Positions 33,309 through 41,746 of a DNA stretch of 64,000 nt are shown one piece after another; the stretch's first letter is position 1, and each line of letters starts with the position of its first letter. The notes under the pieces were generated by a model. That model was not told the DNA's origin. It saw only the letters and a program-made list of their open reading frames with translations, and did no database searches. The position numbers were made by a program, and so were the translations under genes. The DNA comes from an uncultured Burkholderiales bacterium (lineage in GTDB: Bacteria; Pseudomonadota; Gammaproteobacteria; Burkholderiales; Burkholderiaceae_C): NCBI GenBank assembly GCA_943908475.1, contig CALTTG010000019.1:1-64000 (forward strand), written 5' to 3'.

Positions 33309-34529
33309 TCAGTGTGCAGACCATTGGATCGTGCTCAGGTCGATCCCGTCCTTGTACATGTCCCACAGGGGAGACAGCTCGCGCAGCTTGGCCACGCGGT
33401 CTTTCAGGGTGGTGACCACGAAGTCGACTTCCTCTTCGGTGGTGAAGCGACCGATGGTCATGCGCAGCGAGCTGTGCGCCAATTCATCAGAGCGACCCAA
33501 GGCGCGCAGCACGTAGCTGGGCTCCAGGGACGCCGAGGTGCAGGCCGAGCCCGAGGACACGGCGATGCCCTTGATGCCCATGATCAGCGACTCGCCTTCC
33601 ACGTAGTTGAACGACACGTTCAGGTTGTGGGGAATGCGCTGGTTCAGGTCACCGTTGACGAAGATCTGCTCGATGCCTTGCAGGCCGGCCAGCAGGCGTT
33701 GACGCAAGGCACGAACGCGTTCGTTTTCCGCGTGCATTTCTTCTTTGGCGATGCGGAAGGCCTCGCCCATGCCCACGCACTGGTGGGTGGGCAGCGTGCC
33801 CGAACGCATGCCACGCTCGTGGCCGCCACCGTGCATCTGGGCCTCCAGGCGCACGCGGGGCTTGCGGCGCACGTACAGCGCACCGATGCCCTTGGGGCCG
33901 TAGGTCTTGTGCGAGGCCAGGCTCATCAGGTCGATGGGCAGCTGGGCCATGTCGATGTCGATCTTGCCGGTGGCCTGAGCTGCGTCCACATGGAACACGA
34001 TGCCCTTCTCACGGCACAGCGCGCCAATGGCGGGGATGTCTTGGATGACGCCGATCTCGTTGTTCACGAACATGACCGAGATGAGGATGGTGTCCGGACG
34101 GATCGCCGCCTTGAGCACGTCCAGGTCCAGCAGGCCGTCTTCCTTGACGTCGAGGTAAGTGGCCTCGAAGCCCTGACGTTCCAGCTCGCGCACGGTGTCC
34201 AGCACAGCCTTGTGCTCGGTCTTGACCGTGATGATGTGCTTGCCGCGCGACTGGTAGAAGTGCGCCGCGCCCTTGATGGCCAGGTTGTTCGATTCGGTGG
34301 CGCCCGAAGTCCAGACGATTTCACGTGGGTCGGCGCCGATGAGCTCGGCCACCTGGGTACGGGCCTTCTCAACCGCTTCTTCCGCTTCCCACCCGTAAGC
34401 GTGGGTGCGCGAGGCGGGGTTGCCGAAGTGTTCGCGCAGCCAAGGGATCATGGCGTCAACGACACGGGGGTCGCACGGCGTGGTGGCGCCGTAGTCCATG
34501 TAGATGGGGAAATGCGGGGTCATGTCCAT
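33309..34529 (-). CDS. iscS: IscS, cysteine desulfurase
   Basis: A 406-aa PLP enzyme releasing sulfur from cysteine for Fe-S, thiolation and related pathways. The PLP lysine lies in SLASHKTYGPKG near 206 and the catalytic cysteine in GSACTSASLEPS near 328. The product starts MDMTPHFPIYMDYGATTP; a second ATG at 34523 is possible. It lies about 117 bp downstream of iscR with a hairpin in between. Confidence 0.97.
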   Translation of the reverse strand: MDMTPHFPIYMDYGATTPCDPRVVDAMIPWLREHFGNPASRTHAYGWEAEEAVEKARTQVAELIGADPREIVWTSGATESNNLAIKGAAHFYQSRGKHIITVKTEHKAVLDTVRELERQGFEATYLDVKEDGLLDLDVLKAAIRPDTILISVMFVNNEIGVIQDIPAIGALCREKGIVFHVDAAQATGKIDIDMAQLPIDLMSLASHKTYGPKGIGALYVRRKPRVRLEAQMHGGGHERGMRSGTLPTHQCVGMGEAFRIAKEEMHAENERVRALRQRLLAGLQGIEQIFVNGDLNQRIPHNLNVSFNYVEGESLIMGIKGIAVSSGSACTSASLEPSYVLRALGRSDELAHSSLRMTIGRFTTEEEVDFVVTTLKDRVAKLRELSPLWDMYKDGIDLSTIQWSAH

Positions 34530-34632
34530 GATGGGGACTCAGTTGATCGTCAACCGCTTCGACCCTCCCTCGAGGGCATGCCGAAGCAGCGTTTCACAAA
34601 ACCTTCAATTATCGGGCGTCAGGGACCCTGAA

Positions 34633-34647
34633 AGGGCCCTTGGCCCT
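34633..34647 (-). promoter_or_regulatory. Hairpin between iscR and iscS
   Basis: A 6-bp G+C-rich stem (AGGGCC/GGCCCT) with a 3-nt loop overlaps the iscR stop. There is no T-run. In E. coli a structured iscR 3' end stabilises the iscR part of the message when the rest is degraded; this could serve the same end. Confidence 0.35.
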
Positions 34648-35180
34648 CACTTGCTCAGGGTCGAACCCAGTGCGAACACCGAGTTGGGGGCCGTCACCTT
34701 GATGGGTTTGACGACCGGTTGGGTGGAAATGGCTCGCTTGATGGGCTGCGCCTCGATGGACACCCCCTTGGCCAGCTGGTCTTCCACCAGTTTGCGCAGG
34801 CTGATGGAGTCAAGGTACTCGATCATCTTGGCGTTCAGGCTGGTCCAGAGGTCGTGCGTCATGCAACGGCCGCCGTCGTCACCCATGCAGTTTTCCTTGC
34901 CACCGCAGCCCGTGGCGTCGATGGGTTCGTCCACAGCCACGATGATGTCGGCCACGGTGATGTCTTCGGCCTTGCGGCCCAACGAATACCCGCCACCCGG
35001 CCCACGGGTGCTCTCGACGAGCTCATGACGGCGCAGCTTGCCGAAAAGTTGCTCGAGGTAGGACAGCGAAATCTGCTGTCGCTGGCTGATGGCGGCCAGG
35101 GCGACCGGGCCGGTGTGCTCGCGCAGTGCCAAGTCGATCATGGCAGTGACGGCGAAACGGCCTTTGGTGGTCAAACGCAT
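34647..35180 (-). CDS. iscR: IscR, Fe-S sensing Rrf2-type regulator
   Basis: A 177-aa Rrf2-family repressor. It has an N-terminal winged helix and 2Fe-2S ligands Cys92, Cys98 and Cys106 (in GCGGKENCMG and RCMTHD). The C-terminal tail is longer than in E. coli. The start has AAGGAGA 7 bp upstream. Holo-IscR represses the isc promoter, and a matching site overlaps the -10 element upstream of this gene. Confidence 0.96.
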   Translation of the reverse strand: MRLTTKGRFAVTAMIDLALREHTGPVALAAISQRQQISLSYLEQLFGKLRRHELVESTRGPGGGYSLGRKAEDITVADIIVAVDEPIDATGCGGKENCMGDDGGRCMTHDLWTSLNAKMIEYLDSISLRKLVEDQLAKGVSIEAQPIKRAISTQPVVKPIKVTAPNSVFALGSTLSK

Positions 35181-35280
35181 GCTGATCTCTCCTTGTTCGG
35201 GACGCCAAATGACCCCAGCGTTGGCTAGGGTTTACCTGAATGTCACCGATCCAGGATCGCTGGACCGGGAGGGGTCATCT

Positions 35281-35305
35281 ATTCCCGACTGATTGAGTCA
35301 ATTAT
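35281..35305 (-). promoter_or_regulatory. IscR type-1-like operator
   Basis: On the minus strand the 25 bases begin ATAATTGACT and end CAGTCGGGAAT. They fit the type-1 IscR consensus as I recall it (ATA-n3-GACT-n4-AGTC-n3-TAT), with mismatches only at the outer edges. The site overlaps the -10 hexamer of the isc promoter, the correct place for repression. Confidence 0.75.
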
Positions 35306-35329
35306 AGAGAGCCCCACCAATTTGGTCAA
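35301..35329 (-). promoter_or_regulatory. Sigma70 promoter of the isc operon
   Basis: On the minus strand: -35 TTGACC (35324-35329), a 17-bp spacer and a perfect -10 TATAAT (35301-35306). It lies about 120 bp upstream of the iscR start. Confidence 0.8.
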
Positions 35330-35369
35330 CTTCAGATGCGGGAGTTCCCTGGGTTTACATGGTTTCACA

Positions 35370-35897
35370 TCAGTGATCGAGCACCCCGGGGTGGCGGGCC
35401 ACAACCCGCATGCGCAAGTGCTCGATCAAACCATCACACGCGGCTTCAATCAGGTCCAGAACGTCTTCAAAACCGTCAGGGCCGCCGCCGTAGGGGTCAG
35501 GCACCACTTGGGCGCCCGCCCGTGCGTCGTCGACCGGGATGAAGTCCACCAGTCGGCGCAGTTTGCGCCGCACCGCCGCATCGTCAGGGGCGCCTTGCTC
35601 CAGCAGGGACAGGTTGTCCCAATCCATGGCCAGCAGCAAATCAAACGCCTGGTAATCGGCGTCGCTGACGCGGCGCGCCCTCAGCGCACCCAGCTCGTAA
35701 CCGCGCAAACGGGCGTGCATCTGGCTGCGCTCGTCGGGTGGGTTCCCCACGTGAAAGGCGTGGGTTCCTGCAGAGTCGACTTCGAGGAATCCCGACAACC
35801 CCGCCTCATCGATGCGGTGGCGCAGCACGGCCTCGGCCGTGGGGCTGCGGCAAATGTTGCCCATGCAGACCATGAGGACACGGATGGGAGCTTCCAC
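35370..35897 (-). CDS. Low-molecular-weight protein-tyrosine phosphatase
   Basis: A 175-aa phosphatase. The CX5R P-loop VCMGNICRSP places Cys11 and Arg17, and the general acid lies in PDPYGGG near 130. I chose the GTG at 35897 because AAGGAG stands 7 bp upstream; a more distal start at 35948 lacks this. It is probably monocistronic, upstream of and parallel to iscR. Confidence 0.93.
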   Translation of the reverse strand: MEAPIRVLMVCMGNICRSPTAEAVLRHRIDEAGLSGFLEVDSAGTHAFHVGNPPDERSQMHARLRGYELGALRARRVSDADYQAFDLLLAMDWDNLSLLEQGAPDDAAVRRKLRRLVDFIPVDDARAGAQVVPDPYGGGPDGFEDVLDLIEAACDGLIEHLRMRVVARHPGVLDH

Positions 35898-36000
35898 GGC
35901 AGGTCTCCTTGTCTGTTCCTTCGATGCCCCTCGGACTAGAGCGGGCATGCTGCGCGGTGTGCGAATAACACCACCCGTTTGAAGGGTTTACACTTAGATA

Positions 36001-36016
36001 CTAGGGTTCACCCTAG
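36001..36016. promoter_or_regulatory. Palindrome upstream of small membrane gene
   Basis: CTAGGG and CCCTAG arms around TTCA lie 54 bp before the start of the 75-aa gene, next to a TTTACA (35987-35992) that could be a -35 element. This looks like an operator in a promoter. The binding protein is unknown. Confidence 0.4.
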
Positions 36017-36069
36017 GAATTCTGTTTAAGATGCATCCATCGCATCTCTTTGACTCATCGGAGGTCATC

Positions 36070-36297
36070 ATGGCTCAAGCATTCGACACCCTGAAGCAAG
36101 ACACCACCATCGAGTTGGAAAAGGTCGGCGTGATCTTGGGCTTTTTGCTCGGCTTGGTCTTGGCCATTGGCTTGGTCAACGAGCCCCTGGCCGCCAGTGA
36201 CCTGCCCAGCTGGGTGAGCATCGCCGCCGTGGCCACAGTGGTTGCCGTGTGCACCCGCGCAGGCCTGGCCGCCAGCCGTTTGTTCGGCCGGGGCTGA
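36070..36297 (+). CDS. Small two-helix membrane protein
   Basis: A 75-aa protein with a charged N-terminus and two hydrophobic segments (about 19-37 and 47-63). I chose ATG 36070 because GGAGG precedes it by 6 bp. The function is not recognised. It converges with uvrB, whose stop codon starts at the next base. Confidence 0.7.
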   Translation: MAQAFDTLKQDTTIELEKVGVILGFLLGLVLAIGLVNEPLAASDLPSWVSIAAVATVVAVCTRAGLAASRLFGRG

Positions 36298-38415
36298 TCA
36301 AGCCCGCTTGCCCGCCGAGATGGGGACGATGCGGTCCCCACCGGCGGCACCGAAGGCCTGTTCCTTGAGCAAGGCCAACTGGTCGCGCAGGCGCGCGGCC
36401 TTTTCGAATTCCAGGCTCTTGGCCGCTTCCAGCATCTCTTTTTCGAGCAGCTTGATGCGTTTGCCCAAGTCCTTCTCGCTGAGTGCGCCGGCATCGGCCA
36501 CCGATGCCGCCAGTTGCTCAGCAGCGCGCAGGTCATCTTTGGCCGCGTTGGACATCACGCCGTCGATCAGCTCTTTGACCTGTTTGCTCACGGTGCGTGG
36601 CGTGATGCCGTGGGCTTCGTTGTGCGCCATTTGCTTGGCACGACGCCGCTCGGTCTCGCCCATGGCCTTGCGCATCGACTCGGTGATGCGGTCGGCGTAC
36701 AAAATGGCGTGCCCGTTCTGGTTGCGCGCGGCTCGCCCGATGGTCTGAATGAGGCTGCGCTCGGCCCGCAGGAAGCCCTCCTTGTCGGCATCGAGGATGG
36801 CCACCAGTGACACCTCCGGGATGTCCAGGCCCTCGCGAAGCAAGTTGATGCCGACCAGTACGTCGAAGGTGCCCAGGCGCAAGTCGCGCAAGATTTCGAC
36901 CCGCTCCACCGTGTCGATGTCAGAGTGAAGGTAACGCACCTTCACGCCGTTTTCGGTCAGGTAATCGGTGAGCTGCTCAGCCATGCGCTTGGTCAGGGTG
37001 GTGATGAGCACACGCTCGTTTTTGTCCACCCGGATGCGGATTTCCTGCAGCACGTCGTCCACTTGGTGAGTAGCCGGGCGCACCTCGACCACCGGGTCGA
37101 TCAGACCCGTGGGGCGCACCACCTGCTCGACCACCTGCCCGGCATGTTGCTGCTCATAGGCTGCGGGCGTGGCGGACACGAACACCACCTGGCGCATCTT
37201 GGTTTCGAACTCTTCGAACTTCAAGGGGCGGTTGTCCATGGCCGAGGGCAAACGGAAGCCATATTCGACCAGCGTGGTCTTGCGCGAGCGGTCGCCGTTG
37301 TACATGGCCCCCAACTGCCCGATCATGACGTGGCTTTCATCCAGGAACATCAGCGAGTCGGGCGGCATGTAGTCCACCAGGGTGGGTGGCGGGTCGCCAG
37401 GGCGGGCGCCTGACAGGTGCCGGGTGTAGTTTTCAATGCCCTTGCAATGCCCGATTTCCTGCAGCATTTCGAGGTCGAAGCGGGTGCGTTGCTCCACCCG
37501 CTGCGCCTCAACCAGCTTGCCCTCTGACACGAACTGCTTGACGCGCTGGTTGAGTTCTTCCTTGATGCCCTCGATGGCATTGAGCACCCGCTCCCGAGGC
37601 GTCACATAGTGGCTGGACGGGTAAATGGTGAAACGTGGGATTTTTTGACGCACCCGCCCTGTGAGCGGGTCGAACAACTGGATGGACTCCAGCTCGTCGT
37701 CAAACAACTCCAGACGCACGGCCAGTTCACTGTGTTCGGCCGGAAAAACATCGATGGTGTCACCTCGCACGCGGAAGGTGCCGCGTGAGAAATCCATGTC
37801 ATTGCGCTTGTATTGCATGCGGATGAGCTGGGCGATGGCGTCGCGCTGACTCAAGGTGTCACCCACCCGGCAGATCATCACCATGGACATGTAGTCTTCG
37901 GGCTTGCCGATGCCGTAAATGGCCGACACGGTGGCCACAATGACCACGTCGCGACGCTCCAGCAGGCTCTTGGTGGCACTGAGCCGCATCTGCTCGATGG
38001 CCTCGTTGATGGCGCTGTCCTTTTCGATGAAGAGGTCGCGCTGCGGGACATAGGCCTCGGGCTGGTAGTAGTCGTAGTAGCTGACGAAGTATTCGACCGC
38101 GTTTTTGGGGAAGAACTCTCGGAACTCGGCATACAGCTGCGCCGCCAAGGTCTTGTTGGGCGCAAACACGATGGCCGGGCGCCCCATGCGAGCAATCACG
38201 TTGGCCATGGTGAAGGTCTTGCCCGAACCGGTCACCCCCAGCAAGGTCTGATAACTCAGGCCGTCTTCGATGCCTTCGCACAACTGATCAATGGCCGTGG
38301 GTTGATCGCCTGCAGGCGGGTAAGGCTGGTACAGCTCGAACGGCGAGTCTGGGTAAGACACAAATTGCCCTTCGGGGGGCACCAGTTCGGCTGTCGGGGC
38401 AATCGGAGCGGTCAT
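36298..38415 (-). CDS. uvrB: UvrB, excinuclease ABC subunit B
   Basis: A 705-aa DNA-damage-verification helicase of nucleotide excision repair. Walker A GVTGSGKT, the beta-hairpin region SYYDYYQPEAYVP, DESH box (FLDESHV), helicase motifs V/VI (GINLLREGLDIP, QTIGRAARN) and a C-terminal UvrC-binding UVR motif (LEKEMLEAAKSLEFEKAARLRD) are all present. The ATG at 38415 is preferred to a TTG at 38436. Confidence 0.97.
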   Translation of the reverse strand: MTAPIAPTAELVPPEGQFVSYPDSPFELYQPYPPAGDQPTAIDQLCEGIEDGLSYQTLLGVTGSGKTFTMANVIARMGRPAIVFAPNKTLAAQLYAEFREFFPKNAVEYFVSYYDYYQPEAYVPQRDLFIEKDSAINEAIEQMRLSATKSLLERRDVVIVATVSAIYGIGKPEDYMSMVMICRVGDTLSQRDAIAQLIRMQYKRNDMDFSRGTFRVRGDTIDVFPAEHSELAVRLELFDDELESIQLFDPLTGRVRQKIPRFTIYPSSHYVTPRERVLNAIEGIKEELNQRVKQFVSEGKLVEAQRVEQRTRFDLEMLQEIGHCKGIENYTRHLSGARPGDPPPTLVDYMPPDSLMFLDESHVMIGQLGAMYNGDRSRKTTLVEYGFRLPSAMDNRPLKFEEFETKMRQVVFVSATPAAYEQQHAGQVVEQVVRPTGLIDPVVEVRPATHQVDDVLQEIRIRVDKNERVLITTLTKRMAEQLTDYLTENGVKVRYLHSDIDTVERVEILRDLRLGTFDVLVGINLLREGLDIPEVSLVAILDADKEGFLRAERSLIQTIGRAARNQNGHAILYADRITESMRKAMGETERRRAKQMAHNEAHGITPRTVSKQVKELIDGVMSNAAKDDLRAAEQLAASVADAGALSEKDLGKRIKLLEKEMLEAAKSLEFEKAARLRDQLALLKEQAFGAAGGDRIVPISAGKRA

Positions 38416-38573
38416 GGCAGGCGGTCGAAAAAGCAATCAAGGGAGGCGCAACCCTTCAATGTAAGACCAACCGAGCCCGCCTGCTCGGCAGGGGCATCAA
38501 GCCCTGTCACAGCGCTTTCACAGAGCCGCCTCAAGCTGCCGGCCATTGCAGTCAGCCCTCTGGAATCACCCTC

Positions 38574-40115
38574 ATGAAGAAGAACATCATCGCCTTGGCG
38601 GCCGCCCTGCTGCCCTGGTTTGGCCTGAGCACGTCGGCCCACGCGGGTCTGCTGGACAACGCCAGCAAGGCCTGGACCTTCACCCACGCCAGCAGCCATG
38701 GCGGGACCACCGGGTTCCTTTCTGAAATCGTGGCGCACGACAAACTCAACGGTCAGCTGTGGGTGTCGGGCGTCACAGGGGTCGACATCCTGAACGCCAG
38801 CAACGGCAGCCTGGTGGGCCACATCGACACCAGCGCCTTTGGCAGCATCAACAGCGTGGCCATTCACAACGGGATCGCTGCGCTGGCCCTGGAATCCAGC
38901 ACGCGCACCGCACCGGGCATTGTTCAGCTGTACGACACCACCCAACGCCAACTGCTGAGTGGCGTGAACACCCTCACCGTCGGGGCCCTGCCCGACATGC
39001 TGACCTTCACGCCAGATGGCAGCCGACTGCTGGTGGCCAACGAGGGCACCCCCAGCGTCTACGGCAGCCGACTGGCCGATTCTGATGGTCACCGCAACTA
39101 CGGGGTGTCGGCCGCCGACCCCGTGGGCAGCGTGAGCATCATCGACATGCACACCCGCAGTGTGATGGCCACGGCCTTGCCCAGCCTGGCGCCGACGACC
39201 GGCAGCCACCTGCGCACCAACACCGGCATGGACTTCGAGCCCGAGTACATCGCGGTCAATCGCACGGGCAGCACGGCTTACGTGTCCCTGCAAGAAGCCA
39301 ACGCCATGGGCGTGCTCGACCTGCAAAGCGGCACCTTCCGCCAAGTGATCGGTCTGGGCGCCAAAGACTTCAACGCCCCCGGCCAGCGCATCGACTCGCT
39401 GAACAATGGCACCGCTGCGCTGGCCAACGTGGCCGCCAAGGGCCTGTACATGCCCGATGGCGTCGCCACCTACGAGGCACAAGGCCGCACCTACATCGTG
39501 ATGGCCAACGAAGGCGACTTCCGGGAAGACGACGCCGACCGCTCTGCGGCCAGCAACTTTGGCGGCACGGGTTTGCTGGCCAACCTGCGGGTGTCCAACA
39601 CCGACTCCTCGCCAGGCCATCTGCTGGCCGCGGGCGCCCGTTCGTTTTCCATCCGAGATGAATACGGTGAACTCATTTACGACAGCGGCGAGATCCTGGA
39701 CCGGGAAGCGATGGCGTTGGGCCTCTATGACGACGCCCGCAGCCGCGACAAAGGCGTCGAGCCCGAGGGCATCGAGGTGATGGAGATCAACGGCCGCACC
39801 GTGGCATTTGTGGGCCTGGAACGCACCACGAAATCGGCCGTGGCCGCCTTCGACATCACCGACCCGACGCAAGTGACTTTTTTGAAGATGCTGGTGTCCG
39901 ACGGTGAGCAGGCGCCCGAAGGGCTCAAGGGCTTCGTTCAGGACGGCGCTTACCACCTCGCCTGGTCGGCCGAAGGCGGCAACTTTGGCCCCGGCAACCG
40001 CACCACGGTGTTCCGACTCGACACGGTCAGCGCCGTGCCAGAGCCCGGCACCTGGGCCTTGCTGTGCACAGCCTTGTTGATCGCCGGCCTGATTTCACGG
40101 CGCCGGCCCCGCTGA
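38574..40115 (+). CDS. Choice-of-anchor-I-like exported protein with PEP-CTERM tail
   Basis: A 513-aa exported protein with a signal peptide (KKNIIALAAALLPWFGL...SAHA, cleavage near residue 24) and a beta-propeller-like body of repeated strands (FTPDGSRLLVANEGTPSVY, VANEGDFRE...). The C-terminal sorting signal is VPEPGTWALL, then a hydrophobic helix, then RRRPR. PEP-CTERM proteins are processed by exosortase and often belong to the extracellular matrix. It is related to the phosphatase-like family seen next to alkaline phosphatases; enzymatic activity is uncertain. It diverges from uvrB. Confidence 0.85.
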   Translation: MKKNIIALAAALLPWFGLSTSAHAGLLDNASKAWTFTHASSHGGTTGFLSEIVAHDKLNGQLWVSGVTGVDILNASNGSLVGHIDTSAFGSINSVAIHNGIAALALESSTRTAPGIVQLYDTTQRQLLSGVNTLTVGALPDMLTFTPDGSRLLVANEGTPSVYGSRLADSDGHRNYGVSAADPVGSVSIIDMHTRSVMATALPSLAPTTGSHLRTNTGMDFEPEYIAVNRTGSTAYVSLQEANAMGVLDLQSGTFRQVIGLGAKDFNAPGQRIDSLNNGTAALANVAAKGLYMPDGVATYEAQGRTYIVMANEGDFREDDADRSAASNFGGTGLLANLRVSNTDSSPGHLLAAGARSFSIRDEYGELIYDSGEILDREAMALGLYDDARSRDKGVEPEGIEVMEINGRTVAFVGLERTTKSAVAAFDITDPTQVTFLKMLVSDGEQAPEGLKGFVQDGAYHLAWSAEGGNFGPGNRTTVFRLDTVSAVPEPGTWALLCTALLIAGLISRRRPR

Positions 40116-40267
40116 CCTGGGGGGCTTGCCAGCAGATCGCATGCGCTCGGCGTAAAATAAAGGGTTTGCCCGATCAGCCACTCGCCTTCGCCAGAAGCCA
40201 AGACCGAGGGCCTCGGGTTGTTGCACCCACCCGTTTTCAAACGAATTTACCGCCGGAGACTGCTTGC

Positions 40268-41467
40268 ATGGCCTCGCTGTTCGCTCAAGTTGAAATGGCC
40301 CCCCGTGATCCGATCCTGGGCCTCAACGAACAATTCAATGCCGACACCAACCCCAACAAGGTGAACCTGGGTGTGGGCGTGTACACCGACGACGCCGGCA
40401 AACTGCCCCTGCTCAAGTGCGTGGCCGCTGCGGAAAAGCAGATGCTGGAAGCCCCCAAGGCCCGCGGCTACCTGCCCATCGACGGCATCGTGGCCTATGA
40501 CAAGGCCGTGCAAGGCCTGGTGTTTGGTGCCGAGCATCCGGCCGTCAAGGGTGGCCGCATCGCCACGGCCCAAGCCATTGGCGGCACGGGCGGCCTGAAG
40601 CTGGGCGCCGATTTCCTCAAGCGCCTGAACCCAGACGCTCAGGTGCTGATCTCGGACCCCAGCTGGGAAAACCACCGCGCCCTGTTCGAGTCGGCCGGCT
40701 TCCCGGTCGACGTCTACCCCTACTACGACGCCGCCAACCGCGGCATCAACTTCGACGGCATGCTGGCCAAGCTGAAGGCAGCCAAGGCCGGCACCATCGT
40801 GCTGCTGCACGCCTGCTGCCACAACCCGACCGGCTACGACCTGTCGGACGCACAGTGGGATGAGGTCATTGCCACCATCAAGTCCGGCGGCCTGGTGCCT
40901 TTCCTGGACATGGCCTACCAAGGTTTTGGCAACGGCATCGCCGAAGACGGCGCCGTGGTCATCAAGTTCCTGGATGCCGGCCTGAGCTACTTCGTGTCCA
41001 CCAGCTTCTCCAAGAGCTTCTCGCTGTACGGCGAGCGCGTGGGCGCGCTGAGCATCGTCAGCGAAACCGCCGAAGAGTGCAGCCGCGTGCTGAGCCAGCT
41101 CAAGCGCGTGATCCGCACCAACTACTCCAACCCGCCCACCCACGGCGCGCAAGTGGTCGCCACCGTGTTGACCAGCCCCGAGCTGCGCCAGATGTGGGAA
41201 GACGAGCTGGCCGAGATGCGTGACCGCATCAAGATCATGCGCGGCGCCCTGGTCGAGAACCTGCAAGCCGCTGGCGTGCAAGGCGACCTGAGCTACATCA
41301 CCCGCCAAAAGGGCATGTTCAGCTATTCGGGCCTGAACGCCACCCAGATGCAGCGCCTGCGCAGCGAATTCGGCATCTACGGTGTCGACTCGGGGCGCAT
41401 TTGCGTGGCCGCACTCAACACCGGCAACCTCAAGGCCGTGGCGGCCGCGATCAAAGCCGTGATGTAA
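40268..41467 (+). CDS. Aromatic/aspartate aminotransferase (class I)
   Basis: A 400-aa fold-type I PLP aminotransferase transferring amino groups between aspartate or aromatic amino acids and 2-oxoglutarate. The PLP lysine lies in STSFSKSFSLYGERVGAL, and the family motifs GVYTDDAGK, HACCHNPTG and the substrate-carboxylate Arg (NYSNPPTHGA region) are visible. The ATG at 40268 has GGAG 10 bp upstream. Whether it is TyrB-like or AspC-like cannot be settled here. A strong terminator follows. Confidence 0.93.
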   Translation: MASLFAQVEMAPRDPILGLNEQFNADTNPNKVNLGVGVYTDDAGKLPLLKCVAAAEKQMLEAPKARGYLPIDGIVAYDKAVQGLVFGAEHPAVKGGRIATAQAIGGTGGLKLGADFLKRLNPDAQVLISDPSWENHRALFESAGFPVDVYPYYDAANRGINFDGMLAKLKAAKAGTIVLLHACCHNPTGYDLSDAQWDEVIATIKSGGLVPFLDMAYQGFGNGIAEDGAVVIKFLDAGLSYFVSTSFSKSFSLYGERVGALSIVSETAEECSRVLSQLKRVIRTNYSNPPTHGAQVVATVLTSPELRQMWEDELAEMRDRIKIMRGALVENLQAAGVQGDLSYITRQKGMFSYSGLNATQMQRLRSEFGIYGVDSGRICVAALNTGNLKAVAAAIKAVM

Positions 41468-41491
41468 GCAATTCGTCTCCCCCGGACGACC

Positions 41492-41524
41492 AACCCGCCA
41501 TCCGACTCGGAGGCGGGTTTTTTC
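41492..41524 (+). terminator. Rho-independent terminator after aminotransferase
   Basis: An 8-bp stem AACCCGCC/GGCGGGTT with a 12-nt loop, followed by seven T. Confidence 0.9.
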
Positions 41525-41746
41525 ATGGCACCGCCGCATCGCCCATTGGGGTGATTCCCGAGGGCGTGCACGGCCCTTGTTTCAGTGGATTTCGAGCTTG
41601 AGTGAAAAAAGCACGCCCCGATGCACCCTTTGCGCCAGATCACCCTCTTGGCCTGCTGTCATCATGAACGTTAATATTTATGTTGCAATGCAGCATGAAT
41701 AATTGTTCAGGCTCTTACCATTCATCGGCTTGTCCCGAGGTCCCGC

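Noticed and set aside
33291..34631. A 446-codon plus-strand frame over iscS
   Set aside because: Antisense to a certain gene and without recognisable motifs.
38412..39956. A 514-codon frame on the minus strand
   Set aside because: Antisense to the PEP-CTERM protein gene; no domain or ribosome-binding site.
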